From Pseudomonas sp. B21-040 (lineage in GTDB: Bacteria > Pseudomonadota > Gammaproteobacteria > Pseudomonadales > Pseudomonadaceae): a stretch of 64,000 nucleotides of DNA. Location: contig NZ_CP087176.1 in assembly GCF_024748695.1 (NCBI RefSeq), forward strand, positions 2,659,501-2,723,500, given 5' to 3'. The notes below the pieces were generated by a model. The model did no database searches, was not told the DNA's origin, and was given only the letters and a program-made list of their open reading frames with translations. A program made the position numbers and the translations under genes. Positions 1-8,826 of this stretch are shown one piece after another (position 1 is the stretch's first letter; each line of letters opens with the position of its first letter).

Positions 1-2508
1 CCGGCCCAAGGCGTCGTAACGGTATTTGCGTTGACCGCCGTCAGGCAGGCTTTCTTCCAGCAGTTGTCCGAGGTTGTTCCAGCCCAGTTGATGGCGGCTG
101 CCATCGGGATGACGGATTTCCAGCAAGCGGCCTTGGCGGTCGTAGCTGTAGAGGGTGGCGTTGCCGTGCGGATCGATCTGCTGGGTTATGTCGCCCTGAT
201 TGTTGCGCTGATACTTCCACGTGGCTTTGCCGCGATGGACATCGCTCACGAACCCATTGCTGTATTCGTACGTGACCGGTTCATCTTCCGGAGGAATGAC
301 CGCCGTCATCAAGCCGTCTTCGTCGTACCGGTATTCGGTCACGGCGCCCAGCGGATCTTTTTCTGCGATCAACTGGCCCTTGTCGTCGTAGGCCTTGAGG
401 TGTTCCGCGCCATCGGGGTCGATCTTGCTGATCAACCGCGCTTTATCGTCGTGGGTATAAACCTCTTCGCTGCCATCGGCGTTGGTAACCGTGACGCTAC
501 CTTTATCGTCCCAGACGTAGTGCGCTTCCATCTGCGAGAAACTCGCCCAGTGATGGACGCAGCGCGCGAGCTTGCCTTCGTTCTCCCATTCCCAGAAGAA
601 ACTGGCGCCACCCGCCAATTGCCGTTCGAGAATCACGTGCTGATCGTTGTAGCGATAGTGCTCGGCTTCACCGGCCGCGTTCTTCGCTTCAATCAGGCGA
701 TGCTGCGCGTCATAGCTGTACGTGACCAGCGTCTGGACGGTGTTCCAGGCGTCTTCCAGAGTGTCCGCCGGAAGGAACTGTTGATAGTCGACGGCGACGA
801 TGTGCTTTCGGTCGTAGCGCAGGAGAAGGGCGCGACCGGCACCGTTATCGAGGCGTTTGATTCGCCCGTGAATATCACGGGTGATGTGCAACCGGTTGCC
901 ATAGCTGTCGCTGATGGCGATGAGGGTTGCGCCTTTGCTGTTGTAACGGAAGTGGTAGAAGGAAGGGCGACTGCCTGCCTGTGCCAGAACCAGTTCCGAA
1001 GGATCGTCGCCGATAAAAATCGCTGCGCGCGACAGGCTGTTGGTGATAGCGGGGCGTTGCTGGCTCGGAAGTGGAAACGGCGTGGCACGGTTTTCGTGGT
1101 CGGTCCAGATGACTTCGTCACCGTTGATCTCGACACGGTGCGCCAGCGCATGGCTCCAGCCGTAACCCAGGCCACAATCGATTTCCACGGCGCTGGTTCG
1201 ATACAGGCGCGTCCACTCAAAGGGCAGCAGGCCGTCGAGTTGACCATCGGTCAGCGTCAACAGCTCTTCACCGGTGACCATCGAAACGGGGCACTTGTCG
1301 GTGCAGGTTTTCGCGGCGGGTTCAGCGCTTTTGTCGGCGGGTGTCGTGGCTTGCCTGGAGACATCATCGCCGGTTTTGCCCTTGCCCAGTTTCGCGTTTT
1401 TCTTCCCGTCAAAACGCAACTGGGCCAAGCCATTCTTCATTTGTGCCGTCACACCACGCGCCGCAACGGCTGTGTATTTCGTGACGTACTCCATGAAGCC
1501 TTTGATGATCTTGAACACCGACTCCACAAAGCCAGTGACGGCCTTGATGATGATTTCGCCATACTTTTTCAACCGCGCGGCGAGGTAGATGACGCCCGTA
1601 CCTTCCGCGGCGATGGTCAGCACGATCGAGATGACGATGTCGATGGCGATACCCACGACCGCCGCCGTGGTCATTTTTGCCACATCGCCAGCCATCTTCA
1701 TCGGTGGCAAACCTGCCAGCCAGATGACGGCGCTGCGCACCATCAGGAACAGTGCGGCCTCATCGCTGGCCAGCAACATGGCCTTTTTCATGATGTCGGG
1801 CGCTTGTTTGGCCAGGTCAATCAGTTTCTGGGTACCTGCACCGAGGTCCTTCGCAAACTTGCCCGGGTCTTGCAGGATGTCGAGCACCAGACTGATGCCA
1901 TCCCAGACCCCTTTGATCGCTTCCCAGCCTCCTTCAAGGATGCCGTTGCCGACAGCCATGGCGGTGCCGGAGGCTGACACGTTGGACCATTGAGGTTTGA
2001 AGCCCGCCCATTCCTTGCGCAGGAAGCCTTCCAGGTCGGCGGTCAGGCCGCCATAGGAACTGAACAGCGTATCAATCTGCGCCGGTGTCACTTCATTGTG
2101 AACGCGGATCTTGTAGAACTTGCCCGGAACACCTTCTGTCCAGGCTGCTTTGCCTTGAGCATCCAGTTTGACTTTGCTGACCGCGCCGCCTTCCACCGCG
2201 ACGATTTCAACTTCGATATCGCCCAGCGGAATGTCGTAGACCGATTCGAATTTGCTTTCGATCAGCAATGGGCCTTTGAGTGGGCACTGAGCGACGTTTG
2301 AGGAGAAATCGCCGTCAGTCATGCTGACGGATTTGCTGGAGTTGCCGACCTTGATCACTCGCTCCATGCCGAGCAAAGAAGGCAAGTCTGCAGCGCGACT
2401 GCCTTTATCGGCGACCTCTGCATACCAGGTTTTGGTTTGTTCCTGGTACAGCTTCAGACTGTCCTTGAACGTACTCAGTTGGTTATCAACGTAGGCAACG
2501 CGATCCAT
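1..2508 (-). CDS. RHS-repeat type VI secretion effector, 3' end outside window
   Basis: The minus-strand frame is open from an ATG at 2508 to the left edge (836 codons, no stop), so the C-terminal toxin domain and any immunity gene are missing. Residues about 237-316 are hydrophobic and probably insert in membrane. CPVSM at about 406 opens the DUF6531-like start of the RHS shell. Tandem YD-type repeats follow, with motifs such as YSYDAQHRLIEA and YRYDALGR. The start overlaps the stop of the DUF4123 gene (TGATG), so the two are translationally coupled. From family knowledge, DUF4123 proteins load the effector next door onto VgrG, so this is the likely cargo. Toxin activity cannot be judged without the C-terminus. 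Confidence 0.9.
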   Translation of the reverse strand, partial: MDRVAYVDNQLSTFKDSLKLYQEQTKTWYAEVADKGSRAADLPSLLGMERVIKVGNSSKSVSMTDGDFSSNVAQCPLKGPLLIESKFESVYDIPLGDIEVEIVAVEGGAVSKVKLDAQGKAAWTEGVPGKFYKIRVHNEVTPAQIDTLFSSYGGLTADLEGFLRKEWAGFKPQWSNVSASGTAMAVGNGILEGGWEAIKGVWDGISLVLDILQDPGKFAKDLGAGTQKLIDLAKQAPDIMKKAMLLASDEAALFLMVRSAVIWLAGLPPMKMAGDVAKMTTAAVVGIAIDIVISIVLTIAAEGTGVIYLAARLKKYGEIIIKAVTGFVESVFKIIKGFMEYVTKYTAVAARGVTAQMKNGLAQLRFDGKKNAKLGKGKTGDDVSRQATTPADKSAEPAAKTCTDKCPVSMVTGEELLTLTDGQLDGLLPFEWTRLYRTSAVEIDCGLGYGWSHALAHRVEINGDEVIWTDHENRATPFPLPSQQRPAITNSLSRAAIFIGDDPSELVLAQAGSRPSFYHFRYNSKGATLIAISDSYGNRLHITRDIHGRIKRLDNGAGRALLLRYDRKHIVAVDYQQFLPADTLEDAWNTVQTLVTYSYDAQHRLIEAKNAAGEAEHYRYNDQHVILERQLAGGASFFWEWENEGKLARCVHHWASFSQMEAHYVWDDKGSVTVTNADGSEEVYTHDDKARLISKIDPDGAEHLKAYDDKGQLIAEKDPLGAVTEYRYDEDGLMTAVIPPEDEPVTYEYSNGFVSDVHRGKATWKYQRNNQGDITQQIDPHGNATLYSYDRQGRLLEIRHPDGSRHQLGWNNLGQLLEESLPDGGQRKYRYDALGR

Positions 2509-3245
2509 CAGCCTTGCTCCAGAATCAGGTGGTTTAACAGTGCTTCATTCAAGTTTTTCGGAGCATCGGGCCGACGCACGAAGCGTGCGATTTTCAGCTT
2601 CAGGTTGCTGTCGGGGTAAGCGGCGTAGATGTCTGGGCGTTCCTCTTCCAGCCATTGCATCAGGTTGCCGATCAAGGTCGACGGGGCTTGCTTGGCCAAG
2701 CCATCAAGCAACGTCTTTGGCACCTCCCACCAAGGCCAATCTTTCGCCACCGGCACCACGCGTGGCCCGATATCCAGCCGCTTGCCATTAATCAGATACC
2801 GATCAAACACCGGTAACACTTCACCCGCCGCCTCACCCAATCCCTCCAGAATCGGATAGATATGCCGCCCATCCCAGAACCGGAAAAACACCTCGGTTCC
2901 ATCGGGCATGCGCACTTGGGTCAGGCTGCGCAGGTGTTCAAAGACCAGCTCCGGCGTGCTGGTTGAAACCGCCAGCCATCCCCAGTCTTGCGCGTCCGTT
3001 TCGGCAATCCACGACAGAAAACCCGAGTTGGGCTTCAACTCGGTGAGGTAAGGCATTACTTGTTGCCAACTCGCGTAGGGTGTTCCGCCCCAGATCGGGG
3101 TGGCCTGGGTGGTGGGGTCATTCTGGTAAAGCGTCTTCAGCGCATCGGCATCACTGGCGGCACTGACGATCAGATACAGGTGTTCGCCCGTTTGCAACGG
3201 TCGTTCAGCCAACCACGCCTGAGGAGTCAAAAGATCAGCTCGCAC
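2508..3245 (-). CDS. DUF4123 type VI secretion effector adaptor
   Basis: A 245-residue soluble protein with the DUF4123 pattern: an N-terminal LLTPQAWLAERP segment, then LYLIVSAASDADALKTLY, and a central FRFWDGRHIYPILEGL motif. Members act as chaperone/adaptors (Tap/Tec type) that load an effector onto its cognate VgrG. I chose GTG 3245, which overlaps the vgrG stop by 11 bases and has AAGGCAGG upstream. An in-frame ATG at 3290 would give a longer form buried 56 bases inside vgrG. Its stop overlaps the RHS start. The order vgrG-adaptor-effector supports the role. Confidence 0.85.
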   Translation of the reverse strand: MRADLLTPQAWLAERPLQTGEHLYLIVSAASDADALKTLYQNDPTTQATPIWGGTPYASWQQVMPYLTELKPNSGFLSWIAETDAQDWGWLAVSTSTPELVFEHLRSLTQVRMPDGTEVFFRFWDGRHIYPILEGLGEAAGEVLPVFDRYLINGKRLDIGPRVVPVAKDWPWWEVPKTLLDGLAKQAPSTLIGNLMQWLEEERPDIYAAYPDSNLKLKIARFVRRPDAPKNLNEALLNHLILEQG

Positions 3246-5277
3246 AAACACCTGCCTTACATTTCTCGCACTCTTCACAAAACGGCGCATTACGCTTCAG
3301 CGTATTGACCTGCGCCGGTGTCAGTACCGCCCCAGCCTTGTCCGCATCCGCCTGTTTCAACACACCCGGCATCAACGGCGCAGCCCCGGTCCCGCTGCCC
3401 GGACTGCCCCCGGAGTTCATGTTGATCACCGGCCCGCTCATGGTCACGCCGCTGGCGTCGATCTTGATGAAGCTGCCGCCACCCTTGAGCGTCAGTTCGC
3501 TCCCGGCTTCGAGCACGACTTTCATGCCGCTGCTCAGGTGGATTTCCTGGCCGGCTTCAATGAACTGCCCGGTGCCAATCTTGATGTGCTGGTTTGCGCC
3601 CACGGTCAGGTGGTCGTTGGCGCGTGCTTCGACTTTGCGGTCGGCGTAAACCGTGTGGTGTTCTTCGGCTTTGAATTCGCTGTAGCTGTTTTGCTCGACG
3701 GTGTCGTGGCGTTCGTTGCCGACGCGGATTTTCTGGTCGTGCTCGACGTTTTCGTCCCAGTCGCGCTGGGCGTGCAGGAAGATTTGTTCCTGGCCCTTTT
3801 TGTCTTCGATGCGCAGTTCGTTGAAACCACCGCCCCCCGGTGAGCTCAGGGTTTTGAAAGTGCTGCGGGTCTTGTTCGCCGGCAGCGGGTACGGGACGAC
3901 GTTTTCCTTGTGGTAAAGGCAGCCGCTGATCAGCGGTTGGTCGGGGTCGCCTTCGAGGAAGGTGACGAGCACTTCCATGCCGATCCGCGGGATGGCGATG
4001 CCGCCGTAGTGGGCGCCGGCCCAGGCGGAGGAGACGCGCAGCCAGCAGCTGGTCTTGTCGTCGGCCTGGCCTTCGCGGTCCCAGTGGAATTGCACTTTGA
4101 CGCGGCCGTACTCGTCGCAATGAATTTCTTCACCCAGGGGCCCGGTGACCACGGCGCTTTGACTGCCGAGGATCCGTGGCTTGGGATGCTGCAGCGGCGG
4201 GCGATTCGGTACGTCCCACGGGGTGGCCTGGAAGCGGTTGCGGTAGCCCTGATGGAAGTCGTCCTTCAGGTTGGTGGTGTGGCTGGTCACCGATTCTTCC
4301 AGCACTTGCGGCTGTTTGCCTTCGTGGAGGATTTCGGTCAGCAGCCACAGGTCGTTCCATTTAGCCTTGGGGTGTTGGGTCAGGGCCAGGAAGTGGCCGC
4401 TGACCAGCAACGGCTGATCACTTTTGCCTTCGGCGAGCTGGAAGTCGCTGCGGTGGCGTTCGAGGGCGCGTTTGGCCAGGTGCTTGCCACGCTCGCGGTC
4501 GATGAAACGGCCGGGGTAGTCGTAGTCTTCGAGGTCGGGCAGGGCGTCGCCACGGTTTTCGCTTTCGAGGGTGATGCGCGGTTTTTCGAAGTCGTAGTCG
4601 CGGCGGGTGGTGCGGCTGGTGCGGGTTTCCAGGCGCAGATCGAAGCGCTTGATCACCGGGTCGTTGGCGACCATGCCGGAGTCTTGCTGATAGGCCACGG
4701 GCGCCAGTTTCGGGAACACCGTCTGGTCATCGCCGAACACCAGCTTGTGGGCCGAAGTGCTGTGCTGAAAGTGGTAGTGAATCCCTTCTTCCTCGCACAA
4801 GCGCTGGATGAATTGCAGGTCCGATTCATCGTACTGAACGCAGTAAATGCGCTTGGGATAAATCGCCCCGACTTTGAATTCGTAAGCGTTGCTTTGGATG
4901 CCGTGCTCTTCAAGGACCTTGCCGATGATTTTCGGCACGTTGAGGTTCTGGAAGATGCGTTGGTTGACGCGATGCGCCAGGTAGGACAGTTGCGGACGCA
5001 GGGTCACCGCGTAGCGGGTCAGGCGTTTGCCGGAATCACCCTGGGCGGCGCGGTAGATCTGGCCGTGGATGCCGCTGCCGTCAGGCGAGAGCTGCAAGAA
5101 GGCCGGTTTGTGCAGCAGGTTTTCGAGGTCCAGGGACGGCTGTTCACTGACCAGCTCCACCTCAAACACGAACGGTTGGCTGATCGCCTCCCGACCTTGC
5201 AAGGACAGCACCTGCAAATCGCTGGATAGGCCTTCGATGGTCAGGGCAAAGTGAGTCTGATTGGCCGGCGCGAACAT
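3235..5277 (-). CDS. vgrG: VgrG (TssI) type VI secretion spike
   Basis: A 680-residue VgrG. The N-terminal gp27-like part runs from FALTIEGLSSDLQVLSLQG through the YDESDLQFIQRLCEEEG region. The gp5 OB-fold part contains GRVKVQFHWDREG, ending with ISGCLYHKENVVPYPLP. A C-terminal beta-helix carries repeated hydrophilic strands (VGNERHDTVEQN and similar). It sits at the tip of the T6SS tube and carries the effector. Start 5277 is preceded by GAGGAACAAGGG; an upstream ATG at 5313 lacks such a site. The tail ends in a cysteine cluster (CEECEKCKAGVC) beyond the helix, which is unusual. It lies between hcp and the adaptor gene. Confidence 0.95.
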   Translation of the reverse strand: MFAPANQTHFALTIEGLSSDLQVLSLQGREAISQPFVFEVELVSEQPSLDLENLLHKPAFLQLSPDGSGIHGQIYRAAQGDSGKRLTRYAVTLRPQLSYLAHRVNQRIFQNLNVPKIIGKVLEEHGIQSNAYEFKVGAIYPKRIYCVQYDESDLQFIQRLCEEEGIHYHFQHSTSAHKLVFGDDQTVFPKLAPVAYQQDSGMVANDPVIKRFDLRLETRTSRTTRRDYDFEKPRITLESENRGDALPDLEDYDYPGRFIDRERGKHLAKRALERHRSDFQLAEGKSDQPLLVSGHFLALTQHPKAKWNDLWLLTEILHEGKQPQVLEESVTSHTTNLKDDFHQGYRNRFQATPWDVPNRPPLQHPKPRILGSQSAVVTGPLGEEIHCDEYGRVKVQFHWDREGQADDKTSCWLRVSSAWAGAHYGGIAIPRIGMEVLVTFLEGDPDQPLISGCLYHKENVVPYPLPANKTRSTFKTLSSPGGGGFNELRIEDKKGQEQIFLHAQRDWDENVEHDQKIRVGNERHDTVEQNSYSEFKAEEHHTVYADRKVEARANDHLTVGANQHIKIGTGQFIEAGQEIHLSSGMKVVLEAGSELTLKGGGSFIKIDASGVTMSGPVINMNSGGSPGSGTGAAPLMPGVLKQADADKAGAVLTPAQVNTLKRNAPFCEECEKCKAGVCAS

Positions 5278-5364
5278 CCCTTGTTCCTCGTGCAGTGCTG
5301 CGGCGTGCGCCAATGGCCAAAAAAGGCATCAGCCGACGCGAAAATTCTGGAAGAGCGAAAACAA

Positions 5365-5389
5365 CATCGACCAGCAGAGCTGGCCGATG
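5365..5389 (-). terminator. Hairpin downstream of hcp
   Basis: The 10-base arms at 5365-5374 and 5380-5389 pair with one G-T wobble around a 5-base loop. Read on the minus strand, the hairpin is followed by TTGTTTTCG. It lies just after the hcp stop and probably ends or attenuates the hcp transcript before vgrG. Confidence 0.5.
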
Positions 5390-5409
5390 CTTGAGACGGT
5401 CGGCCTGAT

Positions 5410-5925
5410 TTAGGCGACCGGCAGACGCCAGTCATCGGAACCCGAAGTACCGGATACTTCGTGGGTCCAGGTGATTTTGCGGTAGGTGAACTGCACTTCT
5501 TCCAGGTGCGTGAAGTGCGAGTTCGACGGGTCCTGGCAGTTGTGCATTTTGTTGTTGATGGCGACGATGATCGCGTCTTCCAGTTTGGTGGTGTAGTAGT
5601 GCTCTTGAGTACCTTGAGCCGAAGTGCGGTACCACTGGATAACGATTTCGCTCATGCGCTCGCCGGAAGTCAGGGCCGCTTGCAGCAGAGGCGAAGACTT
5701 GTCGTAGACCTTGGTGATCACGACTGGCTTGTGAACGCGCTGACCGGTAGGTTGGCCGGACTGTGGGTCACGCGGGATGATCACGTCGTGGCTGAAAGCC
5801 TGAACCATGACCTGGTCTTCGTGGCCTTCCTGGTAGGTGTTGCCAACCGAATCGGCGGTGAATGCGCCGGCGGTGATCAGACCTTGTTTTTCGCCAGTGA
5901 CGGACATGTACGCTGGTGTAGCCAT
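5410..5925 (-). CDS. hcp: Hcp type VI secretion tube protein
   Basis: A 171-residue Hcp family protein, the usual length. It starts MATPAYMSVTGEKQGLITAG and contains the conserved DVIIPRDPQSGQPTGQRVHKPVVITKVYDKSSP stretch (in shortened form PRDPQSGQPTG ... KVYDKSSP) and a C-terminal YRKITWTHEVSGTSGSDDW. Hexamers of Hcp form the inner tube and can also be an effector receptor. AAGGAG sits 7 bases before ATG 5925. It is followed by a hairpin, then vgrG, the adaptor and the RHS gene. No sheath or baseplate genes are present, so this is an orphan island using a T6SS encoded elsewhere. Confidence 0.95.
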   Translation of the reverse strand: MATPAYMSVTGEKQGLITAGAFTADSVGNTYQEGHEDQVMVQAFSHDVIIPRDPQSGQPTGQRVHKPVVITKVYDKSSPLLQAALTSGERMSEIVIQWYRTSAQGTQEHYYTTKLEDAIIVAINNKMHNCQDPSNSHFTHLEEVQFTYRKITWTHEVSGTSGSDDWRLPVA

Positions 5926-6339
5926 GGGTGTGCTCCTTGCTAAAAATTAAGGGTGCCCGGGAGGCGGTATCGCCCGGTGGGTGCCTGACTGTTATCAAGG
6001 TCCGTGCCATAAACGTTAAAAGCTATATAAAACAGTGTGTTGAGACTGTTTTTCAAGTTCCGGAAAGATTTCTACAGAAGAACACTGAGGAATGTGCGCA
6101 AGAACTTGCACAGCACTGCGCAACTTCTTGCGCACTCGGCTGGAGAGCCCGCCCGGCAGGGTGATCAGGGTCCCAAAAAGGCCTTTTCCAACGATGAGTG
6201 CGCAACTTCTTGCGCATAAGGGCTATGCGCCATCCATCAACGACACCTGATAGCCGGTGCAACGAATCGACTGGCAGCAGGGTCCATAAAAACACTGCCA
6301 TCGAGCATCCTGACAACCCTGAACCGGAGTGAGAGCGAC
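5926..6339. promoter_or_regulatory. Divergent promoter region of hcp and the PfpI-like gene
   Basis: A 414-base region without a gene between divergent starts. AT-rich sequence with TATATA near 6023-6030 is the likely hcp promoter. Two exact copies of an inverted repeat (TGCGCAA, 4-base CTTC spacer, TTGCGCA) lie at 6117-6134 and 6199-6216. A related imperfect palindrome lies at 6093-6112. Short ORFs across it have no ribosome sites that convince me. Confidence 0.6.
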
Positions 6340-7017
6340 ATGAAAATCCTGATGGTTTTAACGTCCCACGATCAATTGGGTAACACGGGGAAGAAAACCG
6401 GCTTCTGGCTGGAAGAGTTCGCCGCACCGTATTTCGCCTTCAAGGACGCCGGTGCTCAGTTGACCCTGGCCTCGCCCAAGGGTGGCCAGCCGCCGCTGGA
6501 CCCCAAGAGCGATGAGCCGGATGCGCAAACCGCCGCCACCGATCGGTTCAATAAAGACGCGGCGGCTAAATCCGCATTGGCCTCTACCGCGCTGCTCAAC
6601 AGTGTGAGAGCCGAGGATTACGATGCGGTTTTCTATCCGGGCGGCCATGGTCCGCTGTGGGATTTGGCTGAAGACAAGCAATCCATTGCGCTGATCGAAG
6701 CGTTTTACAAGGCGAATAAACCGGTCGCAGCGGTTTGCCATGCACCGGGTGTGCTGCGCCACGTCAAAGGCACGGACGGTCAGCCGCTGGTCAAGGGCAA
6801 GCGGGTCACGGGCTTCACCAACTCGGAGGAAGAGGCGGTGCAACTGACGAACGTCGTGCCGTTTCTGGTCGAAGACATGCTCAAGGAGAAGGGCGGGATT
6901 TATTCCAAGGGCGACGATTGGGCAAGCTATGTGCTGACTGACGGGTTGCTGATCACCGGTCAGAACCCGGCGTCGTCCGAGGCTGCGGCCGAGGCGTTGC
7001 TCGCCAAACTCCGCTAA
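6340..7017 (+). CDS. DJ-1/PfpI superfamily protein, Hsp31-like
   Basis: A 225-residue cytoplasmic protein of the class I glutamine amidotransferase-like fold. The nucleophile elbow is AVCHAPG (Cys133, His134). The acidic partner is in WLEE (Glu25/26), and GGHG lies at 101-104. Members are glyoxalase III/deglycase, chaperone or protease-like proteins, and the exact substrate cannot be read from sequence. GGAG occurs 10-14 bases before the ATG. It is monocistronic, divergent from hcp and convergent with hglS across a REPIN-type repeat. The TGCGCAA palindromes upstream may control it. Confidence 0.85.
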   Translation: MKILMVLTSHDQLGNTGKKTGFWLEEFAAPYFAFKDAGAQLTLASPKGGQPPLDPKSDEPDAQTAATDRFNKDAAAKSALASTALLNSVRAEDYDAVFYPGGHGPLWDLAEDKQSIALIEAFYKANKPVAAVCHAPGVLRHVKGTDGQPLVKGKRVTGFTNSEEEAVQLTNVVPFLVEDMLKEKGGIYSKGDDWASYVLTDGLLITGQNPASSEAAAEALLAKLR

Positions 7018-7024
7018 ACCCGAT

Positions 7025-7159
7025 CCTGTAGCAGCTGGCGCAGCCTGCGTCCGGCTGCGTAGCAGTCGTAATCCGGTAACCACGGTTTATCTGAAAAACC
7101 GCACCAGCCGATTTACGACTGCTTCGCAGCCGGACGCAGGCTTCGCCAGCTGCTACAGG
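7025..7159. repeat. REPIN-type inverted pair, family 1 (GTAGCAGCTGGCG)
   Basis: Two REP units face each other: CTGTAGCAGCTGGCGCAGCC at the left, and its near-complement ending in GCTGCTACAGG at the right. GCAGTCGTAA and TTACGACTGC form the inner arms. It separates two convergent genes and abuts the hglS stop codon. Confidence 0.85.
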
Positions 7160-8545
7160 TCAGATGGCGTGGCCCAGCGTCGCATAGCATTCCTCAATCG
7201 AACGCCGTTGCGTTTCGGCATACAACCCCAACTCATCAATCGTCGCTCGCCCCAGCGCTTGTTCAAATGCTTGCTGATTCGAATGCACGCCATAGTGGGT
7301 TTGCGCTGCATCCCCGAGGTTCGACTGGAAAATCCCCGCTGCGCTCACGGGCAGAAAATCCTCATAGACCAAAGGTTCAGCCCGCAGGTAACCGCCGCTG
7401 AGCAACGCCTCCAGCGACAACGATTTCAGTTCTTCGGCCGCTTGGCCTTTTTCCGTCACAAAGTAGCGAAAGTACGCCAGTTCCTGTTGGCGCATGCCTT
7501 CGTACGTGTCAGGAAATTCGCCAAAGTGCTGCGTCATTAGCGCGTTGTAGCGTGCGGCATTGGCCTCATTGGGGAAGTCTTTCAATTCATCTCGTGCCGC
7601 GTTGAGCAACCGGTCATACAGCGCCCGGCCTTTTGGCGTCAGCGCGGCACCCCGTTGTTCGATTTCACCGAAGCGGGCGCTGTGGCTGCCTTGGGTGGCG
7701 GTTTGATCGGTAAAGGCAACCGGTTCGTCCAGCGCCTTGAAACTGGTCTGGCGCAACAGAATCGGGCACTGGCGGCGAGGCGGGCCTTCGATCACTGCTT
7801 TGGGGGTGATGCCGTGGACCGGCATTTGCGCCTGGACGATGTCGATGTCCAGCGTGCGTGGCGTCAGGTGGTTGATGTGCGGGCCCTTGAAGGCCACGAC
7901 GTCGGCGATCAGGCGGTGCTGGGCGCTGAGTTTTTGGTACTGCTCGGCGGTGACGGTCGCGCTGTGATGCCAGCGGAAGGTTTCCAGCGCCTGCTCGACG
8001 AAGTCCTGGGCTTCTTGCTCGGTGAGGCCGCCTGCGGTTTCAGCGCGCTCGATCAAGGTCAGCGCTGCCGGGGTAAAGATCTGGCGCTTGTCCAGCACCG
8101 ACTGGGCGAAGGCGCGCAGTTCCAGGTCTTCGATCAGTTCAAGACGCAGCAACGAGGTGAACACGCGGAACGGACTGACTTGCAACGCTGCTTCGTGCAC
8201 GGCGCGGAATGCGGTGGAATGCACTGGCACGCCCGCCGGGGTCAGGTCGTAATAGCCCACCGGTTGCATGCCCATGACCTTAAACAAATGGGCGAGGGTG
8301 GTCAGTTCGGTGGCGGTACCGACGCGGATTGCACCGTGGCGTTCCAGGTCCAGGCGCTCGATTTCGCCGGTGCTGATCAACTGGCGGGCGATCTGCGGGT
8401 CGCTGTCCAGCACGTACTGATTGGTCTGTTCCACCAGTTCCATCAGCGCGCCGTACAGCGGCACTTCCTCGCGGTACATGTCGGACATCGCTTTGGAGAA
8501 GCGTTGACGGATCAGGTCAGGGCTGACGAAGTGTGCTTGGCTCAT
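7160..8545 (-). CDS. hglS: 2-oxoadipate dioxygenase/decarboxylase (DUF1338, HglS)
   Basis: A 461-residue DUF1338 protein. HglS is known in P. putida to convert 2-oxoadipate to D-2-hydroxyglutarate in lysine catabolism, using Fe(II) in a VOC-like fold. The ligands reported for that enzyme are at the same positions here: His70 and Arg74 (ERHGAIRVG), His226 (GPHINHLTP) and Glu294 (ARFGEIEQ). The match of residue numbers is my own count from the translation. ATG 8545 has AGGA upstream. It is monocistronic, flanked by REP repeats, with no other lysine-degradation gene nearby. Confidence 0.92.
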   Translation of the reverse strand: MSQAHFVSPDLIRQRFSKAMSDMYREEVPLYGALMELVEQTNQYVLDSDPQIARQLISTGEIERLDLERHGAIRVGTATELTTLAHLFKVMGMQPVGYYDLTPAGVPVHSTAFRAVHEAALQVSPFRVFTSLLRLELIEDLELRAFAQSVLDKRQIFTPAALTLIERAETAGGLTEQEAQDFVEQALETFRWHHSATVTAEQYQKLSAQHRLIADVVAFKGPHINHLTPRTLDIDIVQAQMPVHGITPKAVIEGPPRRQCPILLRQTSFKALDEPVAFTDQTATQGSHSARFGEIEQRGAALTPKGRALYDRLLNAARDELKDFPNEANAARYNALMTQHFGEFPDTYEGMRQQELAYFRYFVTEKGQAAEELKSLSLEALLSGGYLRAEPLVYEDFLPVSAAGIFQSNLGDAAQTHYGVHSNQQAFEQALGRATIDELGLYAETQRRSIEECYATLGHAI

Positions 8546-8664
8546 GAAGAATTCCTGGCGCGGTGACGTAAAGGATGTGCGAAAAGATCGCAGCCTTCAG
8601 CGGCGCCGACAAACGAAGAATCTTACGAACTTCATTCTGCCAAGGACTGCTTGAACAACAGGAC

Positions 8665-8813
8665 CTGTAGCCGCTGCCGAGCCTGCGAGGTTGCTTCCGG
8701 CGGCGGAGCCGTCGTAAACCCTGAAAACCCGGTTTAACTAAAAAACCGCAGAGCCTGATTCACGGCGGCTTCGCCACCGGACGCAGCCTCGCGCAGCTCG
8801 ACAGCTGCTACGG
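8665..8813. repeat. REPIN-type inverted pair, family 1, degenerate
   Basis: A diverged relative of the 7025 element: CTGTAGCCGCTGCCGAGCC at left, GCCACCGGACGCAGCC and CAGCTGCTACGGG at right. It occupies the intergenic space upstream of hglS and past the hydrolase stop. Nothing else is visible in 8546-8826. Confidence 0.7.
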
Positions 8814-8826
8814 GGCTCGGTGGTGG

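Noticed and set aside
31..1977. 648-codon plus-strand open frame opposite the RHS gene
   Set aside because: The minus frame encodes clear RHS repeats through the whole stretch; the plus frame is a GC-rich shadow without family motifs.
3910..5229. 439-codon plus-strand open frame opposite vgrG
   Set aside because: Antisense shadow of a well-conserved vgrG; Val/Ala/Phe-rich translation with no domain.
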